From Paracoccus albus (GTDB lineage Bacteria > Pseudomonadota > Alphaproteobacteria > Rhodobacterales > Rhodobacteraceae): DNA of 64,000 nt. Made by a program: the position numbers and the translations under genes. Where the stretch lies: assembly GCF_027913035.1 (NCBI RefSeq), contig NZ_CP115775.1, positions 1,984,001-2,048,000 on the forward strand, read 5' to 3'. The number at the start of each line of letters is the position of its first letter. The stretch's first letter is position 1. Of the stretch, positions 1-9,389 are shown piece by piece. A model generated the notes under the pieces. The model searched no databases, was not told the origin of the DNA, and worked only from the letters and a program-made list of their open reading frames with translations.

Positions 1-371
1 CCTGCATATTGCCAGTGATCGGGCTGCATGACATAGCCGATGGCATTCACCTCTCGCCCATCGCTCAGCAAAAGCGGCAAAACCTCTTCACGGTAAGCGT
101 CCGTCAGGAGTTCGCGCGCACGCACATCTGCCAGCACCCGAGGCCAGTCGGCATCCGTGATGCGCAGCGCCACCCCACGGCACGAGGCACCCTTGCTGGC
201 ATCCAGCCCCAGCACCAGACCGGGGTTCTCATATGTCCCGCGATATTCGACGGATCGCAGGCAAAAACTGCGGTGAAACCCTTCCACCGTTGCAACGGCA
301 CGCTCTGCCACCTCAAAGCCCGGATCCCACATCAGGGAACCATAGGCGAACAACCAGTTCTGATCGCGCAT
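1..371 (-). CDS. ChaC-like gamma-glutamylcyclotransferase (3' end outside window)
   Basis: Reading the minus strand from the ATG at 371 gives a protein starting MRDQNWLFAYGSLMWDPGF. The FAYGSLMWDPGF stretch is the substrate-binding loop typical of ChaC-type glutathione-specific gamma-glutamylcyclotransferases, which release 5-oxoproline from glutathione in the cytosol. The following LRSVEYRGTYENPGLVLGL segment also fits ChaC. About 123 residues are visible and the frame runs off the left edge, so the C-terminal third is missing from view. A purine-rich AGAGGCAG lies just before the ATG. The gene is divergent from the DUF2125 gene at 450. The family call is from motif recognition; the exact substrate is inferred. 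Confidence 0.85.
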   Translation of the reverse strand, partial: MRDQNWLFAYGSLMWDPGFEVAERAVATVEGFHRSFCLRSVEYRGTYENPGLVLGLDASKGASCRGVALRITDADWPRVLADVRARELLTDAYREEVLPLLLSDGREVNAIGYVMQPDHWQYA

Positions 372-449
372 CTCTGCCTCTTTCCTCAACGGCCATTCTA
401 GGCTTACATGCTGCCGGTTCAAGCGTCGGGCGAATAAACGGAGATTGGC

Positions 450-1493
450 GTGAAGAAATTGCTGATCATATTGGCAATCCTCGTGATTCTGCTGAGCGGA
501 GCCTGGTATGGCGCCGAAACATGGATGAGCAGGCTTGCCCGTGATGCGATTGCGGGCAGGCAAGATGTGTCAGCCGAGATCACGCCGATGCGAAAGGCGG
601 GCATGCTGGGTCTGCAATTGCAGAATGTCGAGCTTGCGGGCGGGAACGGACAGGCCAGCTTTCCCGATGCGCAGACCTATGTCAGTTGGCGCGCGCCATC
701 TACCTTGGCGGTCGACCTGCCCGATCAGGTCACGCTTCGTCCCGCAAATGGCGCACCCACGACTATCGCGCTGTCGCAGGGGCAAGCCGTAACCACGATT
801 GCCGCAACGCGCGGTTTCGCGATCAGCCATGTCGGGCTGACCGGTCGCGAGGTCATGATCGACGAAATCCCTGTTGCGGATGCCATTGATGTAACCGCCG
901 ATCTGACACATCGGGGCGGCGCGGCCCCAGCCGGTTCCGTGGCATCCTATCGCGTTAACCTGTCCGGGTCGGGGCTCGCCTTCGGCGCGCTGCCCGAGCG
1001 GCTGGATGTCTTCGGCCCCGTTCAGGTCTGGCTGGACGGCTTGCCGGATCGTGCCACGCTGGATGGCAGCGCACCGCCGCCTCAACTCACAGGGTTGCAG
1101 ACCCAAAACCTGACATTCACCCTGGGTGAGATGACCGCACGCCTGACCGGCCGGGTCGAGGCTGACGCCGAAGGTTTCGCAAGCGGGCAGGCCGCGATTT
1201 ACACGACAGACGGGCCGGCCTTTGTCGAAGCCGCCGTACAGGCCGGGCTGCTGCCACAGGATGTCGCGGGACCGCTTCAGGCCATCCTGACGCGCGCTGC
1301 GGGGGAACCTGCCGATGCCGATCCCGATGACGCAACGCCAGAGAACACCGATGAGAACGCGCTCGCTGATGAGGTCGTGACGCTGCCACCCGCCGCTCCG
1401 GGAGAGGTCCGCCTGCCGATATTCATGCAGGACGGCATGATGCGGTTTGGCCCCGTGCCGCTAGGTCCTGCCCCTCGCATCGCAGGATTCTAG
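450..1493 (+). CDS. DUF2125 family protein
   Basis: A 347-residue protein with a GTG start; an uncleaved-looking N-terminal hydrophobic segment (residues about 3-22, LLIILAILVILLSGAWYGA) anchors it to the membrane or serves as a signal. The rest is a soluble, beta-rich, Asp/Ala-rich periplasmic body with repeated 'VSWRAPS', 'LTGREVMIDE' and 'VQVWLDG' patterns, as in the alphaproteobacterial DUF2125 family. The C-terminus (IFMQDGMMRFGPVPLGPAP) matches the family's usual ending. It stands alone: the upstream gene is divergent and the downstream gene convergent (18 bp gap). The biochemical role is unknown for this family. Confidence 0.8.
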   Translation: MKKLLIILAILVILLSGAWYGAETWMSRLARDAIAGRQDVSAEITPMRKAGMLGLQLQNVELAGGNGQASFPDAQTYVSWRAPSTLAVDLPDQVTLRPANGAPTTIALSQGQAVTTIAATRGFAISHVGLTGREVMIDEIPVADAIDVTADLTHRGGAAPAGSVASYRVNLSGSGLAFGALPERLDVFGPVQVWLDGLPDRATLDGSAPPPQLTGLQTQNLTFTLGEMTARLTGRVEADAEGFASGQAAIYTTDGPAFVEAAVQAGLLPQDVAGPLQAILTRAAGEPADADPDDATPENTDENALADEVVTLPPAAPGEVRLPIFMQDGMMRFGPVPLGPAPRIAGF

Positions 1494-1511
1494 GCGCGTC
1501 AGCCCCCGGTC

Positions 1512-2507
1512 TCAGGCACATCCGCTTTCGCGGCTCTCGACCTCAATCGTCGCATGGTTGATGCCAAAGCGTTCGGCAAGCAACTGTTTTGCGCCCGCGA
1601 TAACAGGCGTGAAATCCACGCCATCCTCAATCACCAGATGCATCTCGGCAGAGCTTCGCTTTTCGTCGATCTGCCAGATATGCAGGTGATGCGCCTCGAC
1701 CACGCCCGGCAGTTCGGCCATCGCCTGCTTTACCTTATCGGCGTCGGTGCCGGGCGGTGCGCCCAGCATCAGGATGCGCAAGACCGGCCTGATATCGCCC
1801 GCCACATGCCACAGGATCGCGACCGAGATCAGGATCGTCAGGATCGGATCGACCCGCATCCAGCCAAACGCCCAGACGAGCGCGCCGCCGATGATAACCG
1901 CAACAGACACGCCTGCATCGGTCAGGTTATGCAGCAAGGCCGCACGCAGGTTCAGACTGTTCTTGGCGCTGCGCCAGACAAGCGCCGCCGTCGCAAGATC
2001 AATCACGACCGCCAGACCGGCCAGCAGCATCACGACACCCCCGGCAACAGCGGGCGGATCCGACAAACGCATGATCGCCTCATATCCAAGCCAGATCGAG
2101 ATGACGACCAGGCTGGCATAATTCACGAATGCTGCAATGATTTCAGATCTCTGCCAACCAAAGCTCATCTCCGATGAAGCGCCGCGCTTTGCCAGTCGTC
2201 GCGCACCGAATGCCAGCACAAGCGCCATCGCATCCGACAGGTTATGAACGCCATCGGCAATCAACGCGACCGAATCTGCCCACCAACCGCCAAGGATCTG
2301 GGCACCGGTCAAGACAAGGTTGACCACCACCGCCCAAAGGATCGCACGGTCGCTGCCGAACTGTTCGGCATGTGAATGCCCGTGCCCGCCATGTCCGTGG
2401 CTGTGGACCGAATGGTCATGCCCGGAATGATCGTGGTCCGAATGGTCATGGCCGGAATGGTCCCCGGCCTGATGATCGTGCTCGTCGATTTTGCGGTTCT
2501 CTGCCAT
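1512..2507 (-). CDS. cation diffusion facilitator (Zn/Co/Cd efflux) with His-rich N-terminus
   Basis: A 331-residue CDF-family inner-membrane antiporter that exports divalent metals in exchange for protons. The first ~45 residues are an unusual metal-binding tail of repeated HDHSGHDHS units. Six membrane segments follow, with the paired metal-site motifs DGVHNLSDA (TM2) and HNLTDAGVS (TM5), then a cytoplasmic C-terminal domain (VEAHHLHIWQID). The ATG at 2507 overlaps the polA stop (TGATG), so translation is probably coupled to polA. A TTG one codon upstream is also possible. Zinc is the most likely substrate given the His tail, but cobalt or nickel cannot be excluded. Confidence 0.92.
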   Translation of the reverse strand: MAENRKIDEHDHQAGDHSGHDHSDHDHSGHDHSVHSHGHGGHGHSHAEQFGSDRAILWAVVVNLVLTGAQILGGWWADSVALIADGVHNLSDAMALVLAFGARRLAKRGASSEMSFGWQRSEIIAAFVNYASLVVISIWLGYEAIMRLSDPPAVAGGVVMLLAGLAVVIDLATAALVWRSAKNSLNLRAALLHNLTDAGVSVAVIIGGALVWAFGWMRVDPILTILISVAILWHVAGDIRPVLRILMLGAPPGTDADKVKQAMAELPGVVEAHHLHIWQIDEKRSSAEMHLVIEDGVDFTPVIAGAKQLLAERFGINHATIEVESRESGCA

Positions 2508-5308
2508 CAATGCGCCTCTGCCCAGCTTTCGCCTGTCCCTGCGTCAACAACCAGCGGAACCGATAGTTTCACCGCAGGCTCGGCGGCACCCTCCATCACG
2601 TCGCGGGCGGCAGCGATCAGATCATCGACCGCGTTATCTTCCACCTCGAACACCAGTTCATCATGGACCTGTAACAGCATCTTTGCAGGCAGCCTGCCAA
2701 TTGCATCCGGCATCCGGATCATTGCCCGGCGAATAATATCCGCTGCCGCCCCCTGAATCGGCGCGTTGATCGCGGCGCGCCGCGCACCGCCTGCCGCCGG
2801 CCCCTTGGTGTTGATGCCCGGCGTCATGATGCGGCGACCAAAGATCGTGCGCACGAAGCCGTCGCGCTTCGCATCCGCGACCGTGCTGTCCATATAGGCG
2901 CGGATTTCGGGGAAACGCTCGAAATAAGTGTCGATGAAGGCCTGCGCCTCGGCCCGCGGGATGCGCAGATTGCGCGACAGGCCGAAGCCCGAGATGCCAT
3001 AGATCACCCCGAAATTGATCGCCTTGGCCTGACGGCGGATCATCGGGTCCATGCCCTCGATCGGGACGTTGAACATTTGCGAGGCCGTCATGGCGTGAAT
3101 GTCGATCCCGTCGCGGAAGGCCTGTTTCAGCGCCGGAATATCTGCCACATGGGCCAGAATCCGCAGCTCGATCTGGCTGTAATCGAGCGCGACCAGCCTG
3201 TGCCCCGGCGTGGCGATGAAGGCCTCGCGGATGCGGCGGCCCTCTTCGGTGCGGATCGGGATGTTCTGCAAATTCGGCTCGGTCGAGGCGAGCCGCCCGG
3301 TCTGCGCCCCGGTGATGGAATAGGACGTATGGACCCGCCCTGTATCGGCATTCACATGGGTTTGCAGCGCGTCGGTATAGGTGGATTTCAGCTTGGACAT
3401 ACCGCGCCAATCCAGCACGCGGGCTGGCAGGTCATGGCCCTCGGCGGCCAGATCCTCCAGCACATCGGCGCTTGTCGAATAAGCGCCGGTCTTGCCCTGC
3501 TTGCCGCCCGCAAGCCCCATCTTGTCGAACAGGATTTCGCCAAGTTGCTTCGGGGAACCCACGTTGAATTTCTGCCCGGCGAGTTCGTGGATCTCATCCT
3601 CAAGCCCTGCCATTTTCTGCGCGAACACATTTGACATGCGCGACAGATGTTCCGGATCGACCTTGATCCCAGCCATCTCCATTTCTGCCAGCACCGGCAC
3701 CATCGGGCGTTCCAGCGTCTCATAAGCCGTCGTCACCGCATTGGGCACAAGCTGCGGGCGCAGCATCTGCCACAGCCGCCATCTCACCTCGGCATCCTCG
3801 GCGGCATAGGGCGCGGCCTTGGCGATCTCGACCTGCTCGAACCCGATCTGCGACTTGCCCGAGCCTATCAGATCCTTGATGGGCATCGTTGTATGTCCCA
3901 GCACCCGCTCGGACAGCGCATCCATGCCGTGACCGCCATCCCCGGCGGACAGCGCATAGGACAGCAACATCGTATCCTCAATCGGCGTCATACGGATGCC
4001 GAGCCGGGCGAGGATCTTCCAATCATACTTGATGTTCTGCCCGATCTTCAGGATCGACGCATCCTCCAGCACCGGCTTCAGCTTTTTCAGCACCAGATCG
4101 GCGTCAAGCTGCCCCTCGGCCTTGTCGCCGGATCCAAACAGATCGCCCCCGCCCGCGACATGGCCGACCGGGATGTAACAGGCCTGCCCCGCCGCCACGC
4201 AAAGCGAGATGCCAACCAGATCGGCGGTCATTTCGTTCAGCCCGGTGGTCTCGGTATCGATGGCCACCGCACCGGCATCGAGGATCAGCCCGATCCACGC
4301 ATCAAGCGCTTCTTCGGTGGTCACGGTCTCATAGCCATCAAGCTTTATTTCCGGCCAGTCCGGCCCGGTCGCAGCCTCACCCTGCGGCGCGGCGGGCGTA
4401 TCGGGCACGGCGGGGGCCTCGACCTCGAATTTCTCGGCCACGCGATTGGTCAGCGTGCGGAACTCCATCTGGGTCAGGAAACCCAGCAACGCCTCAGGCT
4501 CGGGGTCGCGCAGTTCCAGCGAATCCAGCGAGAAATCCAGCGGGGTCTCACAATCCAGTTGCACCAGCTTTTTCGACACCCGGATCTGTTCAGCGAAATC
4601 GATCAGGGTCTGGCGGCGCTTGGGCTGCTTGATCTCACCCGCGCGGTCCAGCAGCGTTTCCAGATCGCCATATTCATTGATCAGCAGCGCCGCCGTCTTG
4701 ATCCCGATCCCCGGCGCGCCGGGCACGTTATCGACCGAATCCCCGGCAAGCGCCTGTATATCAACGACCCGATCCGGTCCGACGCCAAATTTTTCCTCGA
4801 CCTCCTCCGGGCCGATTTCCTTGTTCTTGATCGGGTCCAGCATCGTCACGCCGCCGCCGACAAGCTGCATCAGGTCCTTGTCCGAACTGATGATCGTCGC
4901 CCGCCCGCCCGCATCCCGCGCCTGGCAGGCAAGCGTCGCGATGATGTCGTCGGCCTCGAAGCTTTCGATTTCGATGCAGGCGATGTTGAAGGCCCGCGTC
5001 GCCTCACGGGTCAGCGGGAATTGCGGCTTCAGGTCCTCCGGCAGGGGCGGACGGTTCGCCTTGTACTCGGCGTAAATGTCATTGCGGAAGGTCTTCGAAC
5101 TGTGATCGAAAATCACCGCGACATGGGTCGGCGCATCGCCCCCCTTGGCGTCCTGCACATATTTCCACAGCATATTACTGAATCCCGCCACCGCACCGAT
5201 GGGCACCCCATCGGATTTGCGAGTCAGCGGCGGCAGCGCGTGGTAGGCGCGGAAAATGAAGGCAGAGCCGTCGATCAGGTGAAGGTTATGGCCCTTGCCG
5301 AAGCTCAT
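2507..5308 (-). CDS. polA: DNA polymerase I
   Basis: A 933-residue three-domain repair polymerase. The N-terminal 5'-3' exonuclease begins HLIDGSAFIFRAYHALPPLT. The middle 3'-5' exonuclease keeps its catalytic AIDTETTG (DxE), so proofreading is predicted intact. The C-terminal polymerase shows DYSQIELRILAH (motif A), RRQAKAINFGVIYG (motif B/O helix) and LLQVHDELVFE (motif C). The ATG at 5308 is chosen because AAAGGACGC lies upstream and homologues start there; a longer frame to 5347 exists but adds a basic tail not seen in the family. It overlaps the downstream metal exporter by one base. Confidence 0.97.
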   Translation of the reverse strand: MSFGKGHNLHLIDGSAFIFRAYHALPPLTRKSDGVPIGAVAGFSNMLWKYVQDAKGGDAPTHVAVIFDHSSKTFRNDIYAEYKANRPPLPEDLKPQFPLTREATRAFNIACIEIESFEADDIIATLACQARDAGGRATIISSDKDLMQLVGGGVTMLDPIKNKEIGPEEVEEKFGVGPDRVVDIQALAGDSVDNVPGAPGIGIKTAALLINEYGDLETLLDRAGEIKQPKRRQTLIDFAEQIRVSKKLVQLDCETPLDFSLDSLELRDPEPEALLGFLTQMEFRTLTNRVAEKFEVEAPAVPDTPAAPQGEAATGPDWPEIKLDGYETVTTEEALDAWIGLILDAGAVAIDTETTGLNEMTADLVGISLCVAAGQACYIPVGHVAGGGDLFGSGDKAEGQLDADLVLKKLKPVLEDASILKIGQNIKYDWKILARLGIRMTPIEDTMLLSYALSAGDGGHGMDALSERVLGHTTMPIKDLIGSGKSQIGFEQVEIAKAAPYAAEDAEVRWRLWQMLRPQLVPNAVTTAYETLERPMVPVLAEMEMAGIKVDPEHLSRMSNVFAQKMAGLEDEIHELAGQKFNVGSPKQLGEILFDKMGLAGGKQGKTGAYSTSADVLEDLAAEGHDLPARVLDWRGMSKLKSTYTDALQTHVNADTGRVHTSYSITGAQTGRLASTEPNLQNIPIRTEEGRRIREAFIATPGHRLVALDYSQIELRILAHVADIPALKQAFRDGIDIHAMTASQMFNVPIEGMDPMIRRQAKAINFGVIYGISGFGLSRNLRIPRAEAQAFIDTYFERFPEIRAYMDSTVADAKRDGFVRTIFGRRIMTPGINTKGPAAGGARRAAINAPIQGAAADIIRRAMIRMPDAIGRLPAKMLLQVHDELVFEVEDNAVDDLIAAARDVMEGAAEPAVKLSVPLVVDAGTGESWAEAH

Positions 5309-5383
5309 GATATGCGTCCTTTCGCGGCTGTCGCGTCGTTTTGCCACGATCAGGCCGCAGGGGTAAAGGGCAGCGAGGTCGTT

Positions 5384-6010
5384 TCAGTGCAGCGCCAAAG
5401 ACACGCGAACAGCAAGCGTCGTCGGCGTCCAGCCACCAAAGGGCAGACCTGCACGTCGCAAAGTCCGGCTTATCCATTGATTGCAGGTGTTGATGATTGA
5501 AAACCGCCCTTCTGCCGCGAAATAACTGTCGCTCGGCGCGAGCAGACCGCGCGCAATAGGCTGTTCTGAAAGTGTATCCGCCAGGATCGTTGCCCGAAGC
5601 ATGTCATATTCCGCGGCTTTGAGGCTGATCGTCATTGGCGGCGTAAATTGCCCCACAGGCTCAAAGCGCATCACCCCGCTGTCACCGCTGATCGCACGCC
5701 AGATAGCCCCTGCGCTCAGGTCTGCATAGGTGCCGACAGTGGTGTAGAATTCGCGTGCGCCCCAACCGACCGACAGCCATTCCGCGCCTTGAGGTATGTC
5801 CACAAATTCGAAATCCTCCCGGGTTTGCGCCGTCAGCGGCAACAGGAAATCGGTATGGATCGCGCCTTGGATCAGACCGATCACGACGACCCCGCCGTTT
5901 TGATCAGCTGAAACCTGCGTGACCGGACCTGTCAAGACTGCACCACAAAGAGGAGCCAGAAATGCAATACCCGAGCCGAGCAGAAGCGCGCGAAAAACAG
6001 GTCCTATCAA
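5384..6010 (-). CDS. DUF2459 / TIGR02117 family protein
   Basis: About 208 residues with one N-terminal membrane segment ([21 protein letters not shown]) followed by a periplasmic domain containing the family signatures [17 protein letters not shown] and [23 protein letters not shown]. The Asn-Thr-Cys-Asn and His-type residues resemble a papain-like/NlpC-style fold proposed for DUF2459. Function is unknown. No ATG fits; the best start is the TTG at 6010, which overlaps the stop of the zinc-finger gene (ATTGA). A longer frame to 6103 would run inside that gene. The two genes look translationally coupled. Confidence 0.75.
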   Translation of the reverse strand: MIGPVFRALLLGSGIAFLAPLCGAVLTGPVTQVSADQNGGVVVIGLIQGAIHTDFLLPLTAQTREDFEFVDIPQGAEWLSVGWGAREFYTTVGTYADLSAGAIWRAISGDSGVMRFEPVGQFTPPMTISLKAAEYDMLRATILADTLSEQPIARGLLAPSDSYFAAEGRFSIINTCNQWISRTLRRAGLPFGGWTPTTLAVRVSLALH

Positions 6011-6255
6011 TGATCCCCGATCACATGCCCGGCGTCGATCACGAAGCGCTTGTCGCAGTAACCACAATCGACATAGCCGACCAGCGGCGAGATCTGCAGC
6101 CACACTTTCGGGTGCCCAAGGCCGCGCGTTTCATCGCCTGCACAGGCGACCTTCAGGCTGTGCACGGTTTCGGTTTCCAGCGGCGGATGCTGGCTCTCTC
6201 CATCCTGTCCGGTGGACAGCGGGTTCTCGGGCGGTACGAATTCAACGTCTGACAT
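6007..6255 (-). CDS. zf-CHCC zinc-finger protein
   Basis: An 82-residue protein ending in a zf-CHCC domain: CAGDE... [11 protein letters not shown] ... [13 protein letters not shown]. The conserved Cys-His-Cys-Cys ligands (C at VACAG, H at LGHPK, CxxC at CGYC) are all present. Related domains occur in the NDUFS6 subunit of complex I and in stand-alone alphaproteobacterial proteins; whether this one is an accessory to complex I is inference. The ATG at 6255 ([12 protein letters not shown]) follows AGGTCCGCC. It precedes and overlaps the DUF2459 gene. Confidence 0.85.
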   Translation of the reverse strand: MSDVEFVPPENPLSTGQDGESQHPPLETETVHSLKVACAGDETRGLGHPKVWLQISPLVGYVDCGYCDKRFVIDAGHVIGDH

Positions 6256-6336
6256 GGCGGACCTTCTTGTCGGTCGGGGCTGGATCGGGTCTAACCCCAA
6301 TTAGCCGACAGCCCCCGCAATAGGCAAGGGACCGAC

Positions 6337-7266
6337 ATGACTAACGCGACGAATGCCATCGAAATCGCCGGATTGCGCAAGACTTACCGCGCCGCTGGCA
6401 ACGCCCCGCCGAAAGAGGCGCTGAAGGGCATCGATCTGAACATCCCGTCGGGGTCGATCTTTGGGCTGCTGGGCCCGAACGGGGCTGGGAAGTCCACGAC
6501 GATCAATATTCTTGCCGGGTTGGTGAACAAAACCGCGGGCAAGGTCACGATCTGGGGGTTCGATCAGGATGTGAACCCGCGCAATTCCCGCGCCGCTATT
6601 GGCGTCATGCCGCAGGAACTGAACATCGACCCGTTTCTTACCCCTCGCGCCAGTCTGGAGGTTCAGGCGGGCCTTTATGGGGTGCCAAAATCGGAACGCT
6701 GGACCGATGACCTTCTGGCGCTTGTCGGCCTGTCGGATCAGGCAGAAAGTTATTCGCGCAACCTCTCTGGCGGTATGAAGCGGCGGCTGCTGCTGGCCAA
6801 GGCGCTTGTTCACCGCCCGCAGGTTCTGGTTCTGGATGAACCGACGGCAGGGGTCGATATCGGGCTGCGCGAAATGCTGTGGCAGAATGTGCGGCGCCTG
6901 AACGAACAGGGCATGACCATCATCCTGACAACGCATTACCTGGAAGAGGCCGAACAGATGTGCGACCGCATCGCCATCATCGACCGTGGCGAGGTGCTGA
7001 TCGAAGATACCACCCATGCGCTTGTCTCGCGCGCGGATGGCAAAACGCTGGTGATAGAGACCGACGACACCGCCCTGCCCGACCTGCCCGAAGGTGTCGT
7101 GCCAGAGCGGCGCGTCGATGGTCGGCTGGCGCTATCCTATCAGCCCTCTCGCATTCAGCCCGACGCCATCATCGACGCGCTGCGCGGTGGCAGCGTCCCG
7201 ATCCGCGACATCGCAATCGAACAGCCAAGGCTGGAGGACGTGTTCGTCGAGTTGACAAGGCACTAG
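6337..7266 (+). CDS. ABC transporter ATP-binding protein (YadG/DrrA-like)
   Basis: A 309-residue ATPase with Walker A GPNGAGKST, signature LSGGM, Walker B VLVLDEPTAG and switch-loop TTH, all intact. The C-terminal ~80 residues (ending RLEDVFVELTRH) are typical of the CcmA/DrrA/YadG export class that pairs with an ABC-2 permease. No permease gene is adjacent: the next gene is a convergent HIT gene 14 bp away, and the upstream gene is divergent. The partner must be encoded elsewhere or be lost. AAGGGACC sits before the ATG. Substrate unknown. Confidence 0.93.
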   Translation: MTNATNAIEIAGLRKTYRAAGNAPPKEALKGIDLNIPSGSIFGLLGPNGAGKSTTINILAGLVNKTAGKVTIWGFDQDVNPRNSRAAIGVMPQELNIDPFLTPRASLEVQAGLYGVPKSERWTDDLLALVGLSDQAESYSRNLSGGMKRRLLLAKALVHRPQVLVLDEPTAGVDIGLREMLWQNVRRLNEQGMTIILTTHYLEEAEQMCDRIAIIDRGEVLIEDTTHALVSRADGKTLVIETDDTALPDLPEGVVPERRVDGRLALSYQPSRIQPDAIIDALRGGSVPIRDIAIEQPRLEDVFVELTRH

Positions 7267-7280
7267 CAGCGCCCCGCGCA

Positions 7281-7667
7281 TCAATCGCGCAGCTGCATCA
7301 CCATCGGTCCGATCACGCGGCCGCCGAGGATATGCAGATGGAAATGCGGCACTTCCTGCACGCCATCGTTTCCGGCATTGGTAATGGCGCGAAAGCCATG
7401 CCCGCCCGATCCGGTGGACAGTCCCTCTTGCTTCGTGACCTGTGCGACGGCGCGCATGAAGTCCATGATTTCCTCGGCAGGCGCATTTTCGGCAAAATCG
7501 TCGAAAGTCACATATTTGCCCTTCGGGATCACCAGCACATGGCTGGGCGCTTTGGGCTGGATGTCGCGAAACGCCAGCGTATGCTCTGTTTCCAGAACGG
7601 TATCATTCGGAATCTCGCCGCGCAGAATTTTGGCGAAGATATTGGCATCGTCATAGTCATAGGCCAT
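7281..7667 (-). CDS. HIT family nucleotide hydrolase (HinT-like)
   Basis: A 128-residue cytosolic protein with the histidine triad HFHLHILGG near the C-terminus and the N-terminal signature DDANIFAKILRGEIP. HinT-like enzymes hydrolyse purine nucleoside phosphoramidates such as AMP-lysine. Length is normal for the family. A strong AGGAGG lies upstream of the ATG at 7667. It starts 10 bp downstream of the GT14 gene's stop, so the two may share a transcript. Confidence 0.93.
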   Translation of the reverse strand: MAYDYDDANIFAKILRGEIPNDTVLETEHTLAFRDIQPKAPSHVLVIPKGKYVTFDDFAENAPAEEIMDFMRAVAQVTKQEGLSTGSGGHGFRAITNAGNDGVQEVPHFHLHILGGRVIGPMVMQLRD

Positions 7668-7677
7668 GTCAGCCTCC

Positions 7678-9255
7678 TCAATCGTCGAAAAGATGTGGTG
7701 TGGATGCGATCAGATTGGCGCTATCCTCGTCCACCCGCAGAAATTCGGCAACCGCACGGGCATTCCGCGCCAGACCTGCATGGGCGCCGATGACAGAAAC
7801 TTCCGCCGATTCGAGCGCTCTCACGCGGTCGAACTCCTGTCGCAGATCGTCGCGCACGTCGGGAACAAGCTGGCTGACCACCTCTGGCGGGGTCGACTGG
7901 TTGGCCAGACCCACGCGACCGATATGCCCGCGCAAATAGTCATCGTCCAGCTCCGCTTCGATCAGCAGGACACGCGTCTGCCCCTGGTCGTTTGTAAAAT
8001 CGCTGATCAGGTCGAAAGCCGAAGGATCAAGGCAGATCACCAGACGGGCATCGCCGAACTCATTCATCAGCAGCCGGATCAAAGCGCGGCGATGACGTTC
8101 CCTTTTAGCGACCGTCGTGCCGATACCACCCAGATCGGGAAGGCCCGCATCCGTTTCATTGAACAGGTATTCCACCGCCGGAATGTCGGTATAGCGCCGG
8201 ATCGCGGCTGTCAGCCGCTTGGCGACATGCCATTTCTTGGCGACGACAATCAGCAATTCGCTTTGCTTCCCAAGCGACGCCCTTTCTTCCCAGAATCGGG
8301 GGGCAAAGCGCTGCCCAATCCGCCCGCGTCCGGTCAGGTATTCGAAAAGGGACTTCCCCTCGCCCGAAATCGCGAAATGCTGGTCTTCTGCCTGCCACAG
8401 CGCGCCCAGCCTTTCCTTCAGCTCCTTCGCTTCGGGGCTGATCTTGCGGGCGAACAGGAAATCCTGACGAAGCAGCATGTCGTAGTGATCGTTATAGAAA
8501 ACCACCGGCATCCCGTAGTCGGTAAAGATGATCTTCGTCAGCGTGCGAGACCGGATTTCCTTGCGCGGAATCACGTGGCGCACAACTGTCTGAAAAAAGG
8601 TTTCGTCCGGGATCCACGTGGTCGAGAAAAAACGTAGTACATCAGGACGCTGCTTACAGAACCTCAGCACTTTCTCGATCGTTTCGCGACGCAGGCACCA
8701 CCATTGGCTGCCGATCATCATCTGGATATCGTCAGGTATCTTCCGCCTCAGCGCGAAACGCTTCTGGAACTCATAGCTGAGATAGAAACGCCGCGGCTGT
8801 CTGCGCTCGTTGAACCAGTGGCGATAGATCAGCCGGTCCTCTTTCATCCCGGTCTTGATCCAGTCCGAGGCGAAGAAATCGAAGCTTTCGATATAGTCCA
8901 CATGCTCTGCATCCAGCAGCGCGTGGGCATATTCCGCCGATTTGATCGGCATGCAGTCGCCCGACAGCATATAGAAATGCGTGGCAGTCGGAAACGCGTT
9001 GACCGCTGCGCGCAAAGCCTCCAGCGTGGCGGCGACAAGCGACCACGCCCCCCAGCCGCATTTGTGCCGACGCGTTGCAAAGGTGACATTGGGATTTGCA
9101 CCCAGCACCGATTTTATCCGTTCATACGCCTGCGCCGGCGAATTGCCGTCAAAGTGGATCGCGACGTAGTCACCGGTCGCAGTCAGCCGCTCTGCCTGCG
9201 CGATCAGCCCGTCGGGATCCTTGTGGGCAAGCAGGATGAAGGCGATCTTGGCCAT
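7678..9255 (-). CDS. GT14 (core-2/I-branching type) glycosyltransferase with DUF5928-like C-terminus
   Basis: A 525-residue protein. Residues ~1-290 resemble the core-2/I-branching beta-1,6-N-acetylglucosaminyltransferase domain: MAKIAFILLAHKDPDGL, HFDGNSP, FYMLSGDCMPIKS, QWWCLRRETIEKV and WIPDETFFQTV, the last containing the catalytic-type Glu. The remaining ~230 residues match the DUF5928-like extension common in Rhodobacteraceae. No signal or membrane segment is seen, so it probably acts on the cytoplasmic face in surface glycan synthesis. The ATG at 9255 is favoured over an upstream one by homologue starts. It is divergent from a sulfotransferase gene, suggesting a shared role in a decorated surface glycan (inference). 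Confidence 0.85.
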   Translation of the reverse strand: MAKIAFILLAHKDPDGLIAQAERLTATGDYVAIHFDGNSPAQAYERIKSVLGANPNVTFATRRHKCGWGAWSLVAATLEALRAAVNAFPTATHFYMLSGDCMPIKSAEYAHALLDAEHVDYIESFDFFASDWIKTGMKEDRLIYRHWFNERRQPRRFYLSYEFQKRFALRRKIPDDIQMMIGSQWWCLRRETIEKVLRFCKQRPDVLRFFSTTWIPDETFFQTVVRHVIPRKEIRSRTLTKIIFTDYGMPVVFYNDHYDMLLRQDFLFARKISPEAKELKERLGALWQAEDQHFAISGEGKSLFEYLTGRGRIGQRFAPRFWEERASLGKQSELLIVVAKKWHVAKRLTAAIRRYTDIPAVEYLFNETDAGLPDLGGIGTTVAKRERHRRALIRLLMNEFGDARLVICLDPSAFDLISDFTNDQGQTRVLLIEAELDDDYLRGHIGRVGLANQSTPPEVVSQLVPDVRDDLRQEFDRVRALESAEVSVIGAHAGLARNARAVAEFLRVDEDSANLIASTPHLFDD

Positions 9256-9389
9256 GTGGCTCCGTGCAGTAGTCAATTTTTATGGCACGGCATTCCGTTG
9301 GAGGCCGTTGAAATCCCTGCGCCAATCTGCTTTTGTCTCTACGATTTTCGCGGGTCTCGCAACCCGTCACTAAATGCAGAGGGATAGGC

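Noticed and set aside
3647..5500. 617-codon plus-strand frame over polA
   Set aside because: It is the antisense shadow of a GC-rich gene; composition is Arg/His/Gln-rich with no domain, while polA is unmistakable.
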